From the NCBI RefSeq assembly GCF_034190915.1, contig NW_026947485.1, positions 38,453,519 through 38,517,518 of the forward strand: DNA of 64,000 nt, written 5' to 3'. Made by a program: the position numbers and the translations under genes. The notes beneath the pieces were generated by a model that did not search any database, was not told where the DNA came from, and saw only the letters and a program-made list of their open reading frames with translations. The stretch comes from Cavia porcellus (Eukaryota; Chordata; Mammalia; Rodentia; Caviidae). Positions 28,601-42,500 of the stretch are shown here, piece after piece (the stretch's first letter is position 1; every line of letters begins with the position of its first letter).

Positions 28601-30350
28601 TTTTTCTCACACTCCTCACCCCCACAGAAGGACCCAGACTCACAGATGAGTTCTTATAAGGCTTTGCAGAATACATGCTCTGTGAACATGGGATAGCAAA
28701 AAGCCTACAAGTTAGGGGTCCAAGCCTAGAGGTGACAGCTGTCTCTTCCCCAGAACTGAACATCAGACAGTAACTTTTTAGCCTCAACTCAAAGGTACTT
28801 TAAATCCACACAGCAGCCAAAGAGATCCCTTCTGGGGTAAAAGAAAAGAAAAAAATTTTTTAAAGCTGGGTGAAAAAGAGGCACTTAAAGGAAAAGTGTG
28901 TCCCAAATCTCCTGTGTGGGCGCCCTGTAATGAAGGGCCTGTGGAGGGGTCAGCACTGCGCCTGCCCACGCCCTTCAGCACCTTGAGAAACCTGCAATGC
29001 CCACATGCTCTCAGCGAGCAGCCCGCGCAACTCCTCTAGCAGCATGATGGCAAAGCAAGTAAAGACATAGGTCGTTTTTAGAATTGACAAAACAAAAACA
29101 GAACTAAAATTTCACACCAAAAAAAAAAAAAAAGTGAGTGATATTTAGTTGCATTCTTTCCTTGTGCTAGTTTTTAAATGATACTTGGTTCTTCAGGAAG
29201 ACGATCTGGGCTTTTCTCTCAAGACCTTTTGTCCAGTCACAAGTATAGCACCATGCACAGCGAAGCAGACAGCAAAAGAGGTAACAAGCTAAGGAGTACT
29301 CCTGGCCACCTGCCGAGAAAATGGCAAGGACGTGGCCTAGAGGTCAGGACGGAAACAAGTTCTGAGAAGGAACTGGCCAATGTGACAGTCAGGCAGAAGC
29401 CAAATCAGCCAGGCCTGAGAGCACAGGTCCCGGCTGTCCTGCTTTCCCTGCTGTGGCCGTCACACTGCCTGTTTAAGGGCTACTATTCCCCATGAAGGAT
29501 TCAAAGAGATACTTAAAACCTTAATAATCATCAGAGAATTTTAAAACTGCCCAGAAAGAATTCTGACAACCATAAGTTTTTCAATTTAAAACTTTGTGGA
29601 CAATTGTAAGTTTCTCAATTTAAGAATTACACCAAGACTCTTGACTATGACTCATACAAGAAGTCTTTCAAGGAGCCAACTCTATCTACTGCTGGTACTA
29701 TCAGGAGGAGAAGAGAAATCACTAACCAAGAGTTGCTCCTCCAAAGCCAAAGGATAGGTTTAGGTACCCATGCAGCAAGAAGTCAACCCCTGCTGCCATG
29801 AGAGCCTGCTACTCAGGCACGTCTGGACAACATCAAGCTAAACTGTCAGGTTTAACGACAACTTGCAAGACTGTAAAGGTTAGTCTTGTCATTCTGTCCT
29901 CCAAAGTACTTCTTGTCACTGTTGCTGGATTTTTAATTTTTATCTTTGCTGATAATATTTTAATTTGTAGAGCATTGGCTGACATGGTCAGTGTGTTCAG
30001 AATTCATTTTTAAAAACTTCTTTATCTTATCTTGATTCATAAAATTAATAAGGTACTTTCAGGCTTTTCTTCAACTCTAGCAAGAAAGGGGATATGTGAA
30101 TAAGGGGATATGTGAATAAGTATGTGGGTACGTATTGGGGCAGGAGGCAAAGAAGCAAAGAAAAAAGCTCATGGGAAAGTGATGTGTCCATAAACTTAAA
30201 AAACCAACTTACAGAAAGGCATCTGATGTATTTTCTGAATAAGGCCTTGATCAGGGTACCAATCCTCTTTGTAGCACATTCTACACTGCCCATAAATAAA
30301 GGAGTCTCTTAAATTAATATTTCCAGTATCAACGAACAGTCCAGAAATCC
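25670..30350 (-). other. KLHDC10: KLHDC10 3' UTR (about 4.7 kb, extent inferred)
   Basis: Runs from the KLHDC10 stop to a - strand AATAAA (25687-25692). The whole block has no SINE, whereas the flanking intron acquires one within about 150 bases of the last exon. Internal - strand AATAAA copies at 26329-26334 and 27778-27783 could give shorter forms. A perfect 16-bp tandem duplication lies at 30087-30118. Confidence 0.75.
25687..25692 (-). terminator. KLHDC10: Distal poly(A) signal of KLHDC10
   Basis: TTTATT on the + strand is AATAAA on the - strand. About 50-65 bases further downstream the - strand reads TTTGTGTGTGCGTGAG, a good GU-rich downstream element. Cleavage is expected near 25660-25675. 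Confidence 0.7.
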
Positions 30351-30560
30351 TCATTTCAAGCGCTCGATGAGTCCCTGTGTTAGTCCAAGGTGCAGAAGCT
30401 GCGTTCGAGAGAGGTTGGCTAGGTTGGGGAAGGCCGCGAGCAGCTTCTCCCATGCCAGTTCCAGCAGGCTAGGCACCACCAGCCAGATCTTAAACAATGA
30501 CCCCGTCCGTTTGTTTTCGTGGATGTTCACCACTCCTCCATGAATGTACATGCAACCAGC
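30351..30560 (-). CDS. KLHDC10: KLHDC10 exon 10 (terminal coding part)
   Basis: Acceptor TTTGTTCACAG precedes GCTGGTTGC. It is in phase 0 and encodes AGCMYIHGGVVNIHENKRTG through QGLIERLK and a TGA stop (30351-30353). It holds the end of the last kelch blade and the cullin-2-binding region, and continues as 3' UTR. Confidence 0.97.
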   Translation of the reverse strand, partial: AGCMYIHGGVVNIHENKRTGSLFKIWLVVPSLLELAWEKLLAAFPNLANLSRTQLLHLGLTQGLIERLK

Positions 30561-33500
30561 CTGTGAACAAACAGCAGTCAAAAAGAGGACACATTCAAAC
30601 AGGACAGAAAGAGATAAGAAAAGGAAAGAAAAGAAAAAAAAGGGGGGGTGGGACATAGGAGACTGAACCAAGATGAGATGAAACCAAAAAGAGTTTCTCA
30701 GGCTGGGGATGTAGCTTGGTGGTAAAGTGCTTGCCCAGCATGCGCACAAGCCTAGATTCAACTCCCAAGTCTAGAAGAATGTGTCACTGATCCCCATCCT
30801 TGCGGAGATCAAGAGTTTAAATAATAAGTAAGTTACTAAGAAAAACTACAGATTTCTTTGTCTTTCTTTCTTGTTTTTTTTTTTTTTTGTCTTTTTGAGA
30901 CAGGGTCTCGCTGTGAAGTTCAGGCTGGCCTTGGGCTCACTTTGTAGCCCAGGCTGGTCTCGAACTCACAACCATCCTCCTGCCTCAGCCTCCCAAGAGC
31001 TGGGATTACAGGCGTGAGCCACCACACCCAGTTCAGACTTTTTTTTTTTTTTTTTTTTTTGTCTTTTTCGTTTTTATCGGTACCAGGGATCGAACTCACG
31101 ACTGCCTGCTTGCAAAGCAGGCGCTTATGCCGCTGAGCTAAATCCCCAGCCCCTAGACTTTTTTTTTTTTACTTCAACAACAAATTACTTTCCATTCAAT
31201 AACATTAACCTTAGACTATATTAAGTATTCAAAGTGTCAAGTGCTGGGAACACAAATATGAAAATAAAGGCCTTTACAGTGCTATCTTCAATAATATAGT
31301 GCCAGAAGTAAAGCTATTCTATTCTCCCACAAAACATCTTTGGATATAACTGTCAGGGCCTAAAATGTCACATGTAGTTTTTCTTTTAATATTTATTGTC
31401 TTCTAATTTGGATACAATGGTATTTTCCTCACCTTTTTTCTGAGGAAAAGCTAGCTTCAACAGGAAGTTATAAAAACACATTCTTAAATATAGGGTTTGC
31501 TAATATCAGCATCTTTTTTCTTGCTAGAATCTCTAAAAAGATCTGCTTATGATTTACAACTATGCAAAGGAAGATATGAAAATAAAAACTTACTGGTGTA
31601 ACAGCTGCACAGTGAAAATAAACTGGCTCTGGCATGGTAGCAGGGAGTTTCACCCATTGAAAAGTCTGTAGATTCAACTTCCAGATATCTCCTAGGATCA
31701 CTTCTCCATTATAGCCCCCACAAATAAATACATCTGCCAAGAAAAGAGACAGCTAAGACCATACAAGAGAGAGCTAAGGCCACAGCATGCTTTATAGTAG
31801 TACAAAGATCATATGGCTAGCTGTTAAGGTTTATGTCCCCATGCCCCCCACAAGCCTCATACCGTCATGGAGGAGGCTGAATCTAGCATTTATGATGGCT
31901 TTGTTGTCTAGCTCTAGGATTGGTGATGTGAGTGCTGCACCCGCCCAGGGGCAGGGAGCCGGCATACAATGTAAGGGAGGAAAGGAGGTGTGTCTTCCCA
32001 TTTTGCTCTTTCATACTTGTACCTTGTGGCCACCATGAACAGCTGCCCCTTAGCCATGCCACACTGCCTTGGAGCCAGCTGAGTATGGACTGAAACCTCC
32101 AAAAATTGTAAGCTAAATAAACTTTTCCTTCCCTATATTTGAATGCAAGATATTTTGTCTCAGCCATAAGATAAAAGTAACCAAGACACTGGCTATAGTT
32201 AAGTGGATTGTACCATGACAGAGAGGTCTTTAGCAGAATGGTCTTTCACGCTGGCTTGTCTCTCAGTAGAACTGGGACACTACATCAGACTACTGGGAGT
32301 AAGGATGCAAGCCTCTAAGGAGGCTCCATGTCAGGCTTTTCAAATTCAAACACCTCTATAGGTTTTAGGCACAGAAAGGGAATGAATAAGAGAGCCTAGG
32401 ATAAATAAACAGGAGTCGTAGGGGAAACAAACAAGCTCTGAAAAACTGGGTGGTTTTGTAGCTCCAGCACCAGTGTTACCACTGGACAACAGGATGATAA
32501 CACTGGTGCTATTATCAGTATTCACGGGAGCAGCTGCCACATCTTCCCTTTTTTTTTTTTTTTTTTTTTGCGACAGGGTCTCACCATGCATTTCAGGCTG
32601 GCCTAGAACTCACAGTGATCCTCTTGCCTCAGCTTCCTGAGTGGTGGGATTACAAGGGATACACCACTACACCTGACCCTCATTTTTTCAAAAGAACTGA
32701 AAATCTGGATTAGGGGTGGGGTGGGGATTGAAATCAGGAGCACTCAACCACTAAGCCACCATGTCCTTTTTATTTTCAGATTGAGTCTTGCCAAGTGCCC
32801 CATTCTGGGGTTGAACTTGTGATCCTCCTGCTTTAGTCTCCCAAGCAGCTAGAATTACAGGTGTGTGCCATCATGTTCAGCAACCATTTTGATTTTTACG
32901 AGTTGGTTACTAATTCAAAAAAACTTAATGCATATAGGATCCAGTTATAACATACCTACAAACCACCAGTTTTCAAACTCTCACTTTATTATTTATTTTT
33001 TGTCTTTTTGAGACAGGGTTTCTGTATGCAGTTCAGGCTGGCCTTGAACTTGTAGTAATTCCTCTGTGTCAGCTTCCTAATGCTGGAACTACAAGCGCAC
33101 ATCAACATGGCCAGCTCACACTCTTATTTTAATCAATGTCCTGGAAAGAGCATTTATGTGCCCATAGAGACAATTGTCCTTCATGTGGACATCTAACCTG
33201 AGGAGAAACTCTCACTGCACTGTGTAGTTCAGGGGGACAAGAAAGGGTTTTCAAGGCTTTTTTCAGCAGAAAGAAGGCATTCTGAAGCTGCATTTGACCT
33301 GTGTAGCTCTTTGTCAGGGATACAATTTTCCTCAAAGAAAAGGCAGATGTTTTTGTTTTTGTACAGTCAGTTGTAACTAGTCAACTTATAACAAAGGTTT
33401 TGGGAGCCGTCAAACTAAATGGCCAGAACTAATGCTAAATTTCATTTGCATGGTGCTTGGCCTGAAAGAATCAAGTGAGTAAATGTCTTAATTCTGGTCA

Positions 33501-36500
33501 AGATCAAGTTGAAGCCAATAGTTAATTAAACTATAAAACACCCCAGAAACTCTTTTGGCCAGCATTCAAATAAATCTTGGAAGTACAGCTCCATTCTCAG
33601 AGGGGCAAAGCTGAACAATGCCAATCTATAAATCTTATCCAAAAAGTAGAAGTATAATGAAACGTCCATGTGTACTAGAGATGGCACAATAATCCAAGTT
33701 AAATCTCAACTATGCTGCCAAAAGGATAGTCTCTCAAATTCATTTATACACACCTTCCTCCTAGGAAAACTAAATGTAAGGAGCTGTATCAAACTATAAT
33801 ATAAGCTGGTCATTCAAAGAAGAGTCATTTTTCACACTTAGATAAGTAAGTACTGCTGCTTTCTGAAGCCATCCAATGCCTTTATACTTTTGTTTTAATA
33901 TGGCCGAAGAATAAGCTCAGAGCTCAATTTAACATCAGAGAACAGAACCAACTTTATGAAATAATACTCCGAAGGAATTATTACAGTTTTAATACAATGT
34001 CCATTGAGGTCTATATCATATAAGCCATTACCATTATTAGTACTACAATATAATCACAGATCTCTCTTGAGGTCAGCTGTTAAAAGATCAGAGGTACAAT
34101 ATAAGCTTATTTATCACAAATTTTTGGATTCTTTTATAACTGAGGGAATCTAGACACTAAACTAGTTTACATTATGGAAACTGGCAAAAGATACATAACT
34201 TTTAGCTTGTCCTTTAAGGTTAATCTTCAAGACTTTCCCCAAAGTTATACATCCCTTTTGAAGTACCATCATTAGAAAATAAATCATTCTCAGCAGATAC
34301 AATTACAGAAATGGAATCAAAATGTCATTTGGAATCCTTACCATTTTTTATTTGAACACAGCTGTGACATCTTCGGGCTGCAGGAAAACCTGCCAAACAC
34401 ATAAACATAGAAATTTCATTATTTATAGAAAGATGAGTAATGACATTGATATGACACAGTGAAGGATATATTACAAGTAACTCAAAATAATCCTTTCGTT
34501 GCACTAAACAAAACTTGACTAATCCTGCCAATCCTTCCTTATTTTAAAAGCCACCAGAAGTCATCTCATCAGAGCAGCACAATGGTAAGATGTCAGGAAA
34601 ACAAAATGCAGTGAGGGGTACAGGGCCTACCAGTGACTTCCCTAAGCCCTTTTATTCACAAAAGCCGAGGGAGATCTTAATTTAAGCTCGTATCTCTCAT
34701 TCCACTCATGTTTCCCCACTTCTGCCACAGAATTCAACAACTCCTATCAAAATTCTCTTTTGCTCAGTTGCTGAAGAATAATAATTGAAATAAAGAATAC
34801 AAGTAATTTCTAATACCAGTTCAACAGATACTTTATTTGCCATATAATTCAAGGAAATTACTTTCACCCCTCCCAAAACAAAAGTATTAAATGCATTCAC
34901 TAAAGACAAATAAATCAATACTTTTAATTTACCTATTTTTTCATGGGGTTTTGTTGCAATTTCCTCCCAGGCATTTGTTTCAAGGTTGTATGCATGGATC
35001 TTGGTGGGAAAAAAGAACATATACAAAGATAAGTAACTATAATTTTAGTTAGCCTGAAAATGAATTTTCAAAAATAAACTATTTTTAGGAGCAATTTTAG
35101 AAAAACTGAGCAGAAGTACTGAGATTTCTCATATAGAAAACTGAACTTTTAATAGCAACTTTGCAAATACACATTCTTGGTTGAAAATTCTGTTTATTCT
35201 TTGTTTTTCTCTGATTTAATTCTAATGTAAACATTAAATGAGTAGTTGAAAATTAACTGAACTGAAAATTAACTGCACATATGATAGCAATTTTTAAAAC
35301 TCATCAAAAAATGAAGAAAAAGTTGGAATGAAAAGCAGAAGTACATGTGATTCTTGGTTTTCTTCTGTGTGCTGTGTTATAGATTTCCACATTTTCTACA
35401 GAGAATGTGCATCAGTTTTATAACAAAAAGACAAACACTGATAAGGAAACACAAGAATGCAGTTCTGACAAAACTTAGCCCATTAAGGTTCCAAGCTCTG
35501 TACTCCAATCTAGATTTCCCCACATATGTAACCATGACATTTTAGAAATGCCACAGGGATAGATGAATAAAAGTCCTGCACTTTTCTCAAGTTAATGATA
35601 CGCAGCCCTATACATGCCTGTTTTTCTTAGATACACAATGACAATGAGATGAATGTGACATTCTGGAAACTGTGATTCCAATTTTACCCTGTTGCTCCAT
35701 TATACTCCACATTTCTCCTAGTCACTTTCCTCACCCAGCATAACGACATAATTTTCACACAGTATTTTCAGGGTATGATAAATACAGCTGTCAACTGAAA
35801 AGTCTATCAAAGGTGCAGAGTTCAACTTTATATTACAAAGAACAACTATGCAAAACAGTTATTGATGAGGAAGCTACTCGAAAATTAAAATACCTACAAC
35901 AACAGACTTATCTTGCACAGTATGATATATGCCTCTGTCTATCCATGCTCTTCCTTTTTTTCTTTTTTCTTTTTTTTTTTTTTTTTTTTTACTTTTTCCT
36001 TTTTACCGGTACTGGGGATCGAACTCACGACTGCCTGCTTGCAAGGCAGGCGCTTATGCCACTGAGCTAAATCCCCAGCCCCTCTTCTTTTAACATACCT
36101 TGTTTAAGGAATAAGCAGTCCAGGAAGTACCACCTCCCAAGATATAAATCCTCTGCCCATCGTGAGCAATTTCATGTCTGTATCTGAAATGTGCAATAAA
36201 ATAATATTTTTAATTAAGTGAAAAATGATCTAAGACTCAGCTATAATATCTTATCATTCTTTATAATAATAAATTATTAGAAATAACCTGTTTGGCAATG
36301 GTAAATTAGTTAAATATATTCTAGAATATACATAAAGGGACTGAGGATTTAGCTCTTGCCAGCTGCCTGGCAAGCACAAGGTCCTGAGTTCGATCCCCAA
36401 TACAGGGGAGAAAAAAGGAAATAAAATATACATAAAATGGATTACTAGATAATTGATAACAATGCAGGCATAGAGGATGGTTAATATAATGACTTCTTTT

Positions 36501-39500
36501 TAGGTCGTCATTAACCAAAAAATCAGTTACACAAAAAACAGGTATTAAAAACTACACATATACAGAAAATCATCATAAGGATATAATACAAACTCTGGTT
36601 ATCTGTCTCAGTTTATATTCTCTAAAAATGTTCATTTTGCTTACTTACATTTTCTACACTTTTAATAATCTTTCTGCAATAACTTTGTATGAGGGGGAAA
36701 TTATTACAGAGTTTTAAAAAGTGTGGTAGCTATATTTAATTAGAGATCCTAAATTATGAGTTTTCAAACTAAAATACTTATTTGGCAGGCAATTATGTCA
36801 CATAAAACTGTAAATATAATATGAAACACCTATCAGAGCTCTTATACAGGAAGTCTGGCTAGAAGCTGCAACAATTTATAATGTGTCTATAAAATGACTT
36901 AATACAAACATGTGAAGACACTTTTAAAACTATCTATTTCCTTCCTTCTCTGAAGGCCCAGTGCTGATAAAAACAACTTACATCAAAATCATTCTCTAAC
37001 AGCCCACTTCCCAAGTCTTCCCATGGCAGCTCTGAATGATCAGCCCACTAACACACTACAACACAGATCCATCCTACAGGCTTCCTCAGCACTTCCTGAC
37101 ATTTGTTGAAAGTCACAGTGGATTAGATAAACAGGGAATAAAAAATTATTTACTGTCTTGCTTTTAAACTGGAAGGGAAATAATTTCAAGTTTCTCAGTA
37201 AATTTAAGTCTAAGAAGCAGCAGCTATTATTAGGAAACAAAATGCAATATAACAATCATTGTTAAATTCCTATCATCTTGTTTTGAAAGCCTATATTTTT
37301 ACTGTTTTGGGTTTGTTGTTTGTCTCTTTTGCTTTTTGTTTTCATTTTCTATGTTTCTTTTCTCTCTTAAATTAAAAAACAAAGTGAACGATCTAAGCCA
37401 GTTACGGTGCATACACTTGTAATCCCAACTCTGGGAGGCTGAGGCAAGAAGACTGAAAAGTTTGAGCCCAGCGCTTCAATGAGAGGCTGTTTTAAACACT
37501 TTTTTAAAAAAGGGTTGGGGGGAGGGGCTGGGGATTTAGCTCAGCGGCATAAACACCTGCCTTGCAAGCAGGTAGTCCTGAGTTCGATCCCTGATACCGA
37601 TAAAAATGAAAAAGACGAAAAAAAAAAAAAAAAAAGGGCTTGGGATATAACCCAAAGCTAAGGCCCTAAGTTCAATCGAGAATACCAAAAAAGAAAAAAA
37701 AAGTGAAGGGTCTAGGATTCCTAATAAAAGACAACTAGAGAGAACTATATGCTATGATTGGATCAGTCCTTTTTAGAAGGCTCACTTCAGTTTTTGTCTC
37801 TTTTTTTTATCGGTACCGGGGATCGAACTCATGGCTGCCTGCCTGCAAGGCAGGCACTTATGCCACTGAACTAAATCCCCAGCCCCCCACTTCAGTTTTT
37901 GAAAGTGATTGAATCATTAGGACTCTAACTTGATAAGCAGATTGATCCACTGATGGGATTTATAATTTGGCAGCGTTACTGGAAGGTGATGAAGACTTAG
38001 GAAGAGGCCTAACTGAAGAGAGTACAGCAGGGGACATGATCCCAGGGAATACAGCTGTTTCTAGCCTCTCCCTCTCTGCTTCCTGGCTTCCATAAGGTGA
38101 GTAGCTTTCCTCCTCCATGCCCTTCTGCCATAAAGTTCTGCCTCACCAGAGGCCTAAAGCAACTAAGCCAGCCAATCGTGCACTGAAATGTCTGAAACCG
38201 TGAGCTAAAATAAAGCTTTCTTCTCTTAAGCTATTTATATCAGATATTTTGTCACAGCAATGAAAAATTGAAACACCACATAACGCTGAACTGTTTAACA
38301 GAGTACTTAAAAGAAATGACCTTTTTTTGCACCCACCCATCCAGCCATCTTTCCATTCATCCTTCCATCTATCCAATCCACACCTACTGATCACCAGTAT
38401 GAACTTTAGTTGTAATTGCTACCACTCATTTCTTTCTTCAAGTGTTACTAGCAAAAAACAAAAAAAGTTTTTACCACTGGTTTCTTCTTCAAAGTGTTAC
38501 AAACTTCCTAACACAGAAAGTCTCAAAAGCATAAGAGGAAATAACATGAAAAAAATTCCATAGTTTAGGAAAAAATAGCATTTTCTCAACAGAAAAGCTT
38601 TCTTTTCTACTGACCATAATCTAACAATTTAGCTATTTTAACTGTGGCCAAAGGGTTTTTCCATATTGTCAATATTCTGCATGTAGTCAAATCTCAAGCA
38701 AGAAAGACAGAATATGTTTTCACTAGGAGCTCACCTTTCCTCTGGGAGGTCACAGGACAGGTTGTTGGGTTTTAGTTGTGTCCACTCTCTGGTATTGAGA
38801 TCTAATTTGTGCAAATCTGTGCTGTAAATGTAACCAGTTGTCCCTCCAAAGACATAAAGGGACCCATTGATGATGGCCATGGCCTGGGTAATGACAAAAA
38901 GCAACAAGAATGACTCATTAACATTTGATTAAATGTCTCTAAATCAGGTTTTGTGAAATTCTCTTGTTCTTTTTAACCTCTTAAAATACTGGATTCTATG
39001 GGACTGGGGATTTAGCTCAGTGGCATAAGCGCCTACCTTACAAGCAGGTAATCGTGAGTTCGATCCCTGGTACCGAGAAAAAGGAAAAAGACAAAAAAAA
39101 AAAAAAAAAAAAAAATACTGGATTCTAGTCAAGCGTGGTGGGGCACACCTGTAATCACAGCACTTGGGAGGCTGAGGCAGGAGAATCACTGCAAATTCTG
39201 GTCTTTTTTTTTTTCCTTTTTATTGGTACCAGGGATCAAACTCACGACCATGCACTTGCAAAGCAGGTGCTTGTGCCACTGAGCTAAATCCTCAGCCCCT
39301 GAATCACTGCAAATTCAAGGCCAACTTGGCTAGATAGTGAGTTCAAGGCCAGCCTGAACTCCATAGTGAGACTGTGTCTCAAAAATCCAACAATGATAAC
39401 AAAAAGAAAAAAATCAGATTCTAAAGCTGAGTGTCAGTATATACACCTGTAGTCCTCAGGAGGCTGAGATAGATCACTTGATTCCAAGTAATATAGCAAG

Positions 39501-42500
39501 GTACTGTCTCCAAAAAACAAATAAAGTAAAATAAAAAAAAAAAAAAAAAAGAAAAACAGACAAGGACTAAAGACTTTTGAAAAACCTGGAGATTACCTTG
39601 TAAAAGGCACAGCTTTGTAAATTCTACCTAGATATGCAAGGGGTTAGTTGATTCATAGAACTTCTAGCCAATATCATAGATCATGGACATTACCATGCCC
39701 ACTGAATGCTGCTTTTTCCCTACACAGTCTAAAGAAAAATACTCTCAAGGAACAGCAGTAGATATGGAAATAAACCACCAGAATCCTTTAAATAGGAAGT
39801 CAAGTTGGCGATTCAGGATCTTGAAAGTTTTTATCAGACTCTTTCAATGTGATTCCAGCTATTGTTACGGTTACTTCTTAGAGTTTAAGAGACAAAGTGA
39901 TCCACGTCCCTTTTCAAAGGTAAAACTCAGAAATTGTTTATTAATACATTGTTGGCTAGTTGAAAAGAAACCAAAGCATAGTTAAGTTTGGCCCCTTACT
40001 ATCAAAGAATCTCTGATGTATGACAGGTATCACCATATCTTTCTGGATGTAACTGCAAACCTAAGTACTAAAACTAATCTCTACATAAGTTTTATTTAGC
40101 TCATGTGTAAATGTCTCTTAATCAAGTACAGGGATCATCTAGTCTACTACTTGGGAAAGAAAGCTTTTCACAGAGTCTTCTCATTCTAATAATGACAGAA
40201 TCCACATCACACTAGACAAAGCCCTGTCTTTCACAGTGTGGTGTGTGTGTGCAGGTGAGTGTGTTTGTGTCCAGGTAAGGTTCTAATATTTAAAGAAACT
40301 TCCAAATAGGTCTGGATCATGACCCTAAAGTGGAATAAAAACAAATACGGGGAAGAAAAAGAGAAATGAGAAGAACCACAAATTATAATTTTACTTCAGA
40401 ATTGAAATAAAATTTGGTTTCTTCACACAAGTGGGTGTGGTGGCACATGACTGTAATCCCAACACATAGAAGTACTGCCATTAGTTCAAAGCCAGCCTGG
40501 ACTACATAGCAAAACCCTGTCTCAAAAGAACTAAAAAAAAAAAAAACCACATAAATTAACTGTTTTAAAAAAAATACTGATAGCAATATAAATATTCTGA
40601 CATTGCCTCTAGATTAGAAAAATGTGAACAAATACATCCACATAACTGGCCATAAATTGATACCTGTCCATATATACGACTGGGTTTCTTCCCCCGACAG
40701 CTGAGTAAAGCCCATCTCTTATACTTCACATTACAGACATGAACGTCATTGCCGTTGCTCTCACCAAAGGGGATGCCCGTACCTCCAAACACTAACAGGT
40801 TGTTTCCATGCAGCACGACTAGGGGAGAAGAAGCACATATTCCATTTATGTACTGCACTGTATTCCCCCACAAACCACAAACCCAGAATATTTGAAAAAC
40901 TAAAAAATGCCTACTTTAAAGACCTCATAAGACAGCCCAAACACTGGCATCAAACTACTACGAAGTTCTAGAGAAAAATGTATATAATTCACACTGTATA
41001 CCCTTTTCTTTCTTTCTTTCTTTTTTTTTTTTTTTGGTACTGGGGATCGAACTCACGACCTCGCACTTGCCAGGCAGGCGCTTATGCCATTGAGCTAACT
41101 CCCCAGCCCAATTTACACTGTATAGACCAGTGGTGGCAATCATGTGGCACTCATGTTGTTTTTCTTTTAAAAAAAAATGTTAATGCATGAATCGTTTTTC
41201 TAAACTAAAACCTCAGGATTCGGGTTTAATCGCAGTATTGGTACTTAGCAATAAATGAGTTTTGGGGTGCAGTATAGACACTCATCTATAAAAGGTTCAC
41301 CATCACTGGTATATACTGATTGATATGGTTCGTGTGAGATATATAGCAGGGTTGATATGTTTGTGGAATTCATTAAATGTGCAGCAATGCTGAGTAAACT
41401 AGGGTAGACCATCACAGCTCACGACTGCTCAAGCTCAGCACAAAGCAGAGGAAAATGCAGCATCATCTTTGCCTCGGCAAAGGCCCTGTGGGTCTCAGGA
41501 CGAAAGCATAAAAAGATAAATTCTGTATTTGTCTCTATGTTTTAAATTATGATGTCTGACATTTTAATCCTTTACTATATAAAAGAAACATGCCAATATT
41601 CTGAAGGTAAATTTGATGTTCTTCCTCTGTCTCTCTGTTCCTAACACAGCACACACACTCTCCCTCATGAATACTTTCTCAAAACAGTGCCCCTCTGTTT
41701 TTCAGTGGCTTTTCTGAAAAAACAAATTATTTAACTGATACAATAGTCAATAATCTGGGTCCAGAGGCAGCAAAAATTGGGGTTAAATTCCACTGTGACC
41801 TCAACAAAGCTATTTAACCTGCCTTAATCTATATAACAATTTTATGAGGAAACAATTATCTTCTCCATTTTTACAGATGATGAAACAGAGGCTAACAGTG
41901 GTTTAAATAACTTGCCAAGGCACCTAAAAGGCCTGCCGAAGTCATATTCACTCCCAGGCACTCTGGCTGCAGAGCCTGCACCCTAACCCATAACCCTCAG
42001 GGCTTCTCTAAAGCTCATTTCTTATGTGTGCAACACCAATCACTACAATACATGCAAAGTACTCTGCTCAATAACTATTATCACTACTATAACCCCATTT
42101 ATTGATGGATTGTATCTGCTAGCAAATATATGATCCTTTATCATAAATCCTCTGAAATATTATTAGTCCCATTAACAAGCTAGGAACAAATTTAAAACTC
42201 CCTGGCAAGCAAATGGTATACTGCTGGATTCAAACTCAGGACCTAAGTGATTCTGAATCACCATTCTGTATTATTTTGTACATTTTACTGTAGTAAAATG
42301 CCTATCCATTAATAGGGCTTAGTCATATTACAGTATTATAAATTATTAACAAAGAACATGTGATATTGAACCTGGCCTTTCAGATATTTCCGAAAGTCAA
42401 AAGTTCAGAACTACTTGCACTCACGTGACATAGATGCCAATTCTCGGGGCATGTAGCCATCTGTACCCATCTGGTGCCATACTCCTGTGGCAAAATGATA

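Noticed and set aside
31820..32190. Open frames inside the LTR as retroviral genes
   Set aside because: The LTR stands alone with no internal gag/pol sequence; the short frames are chance.
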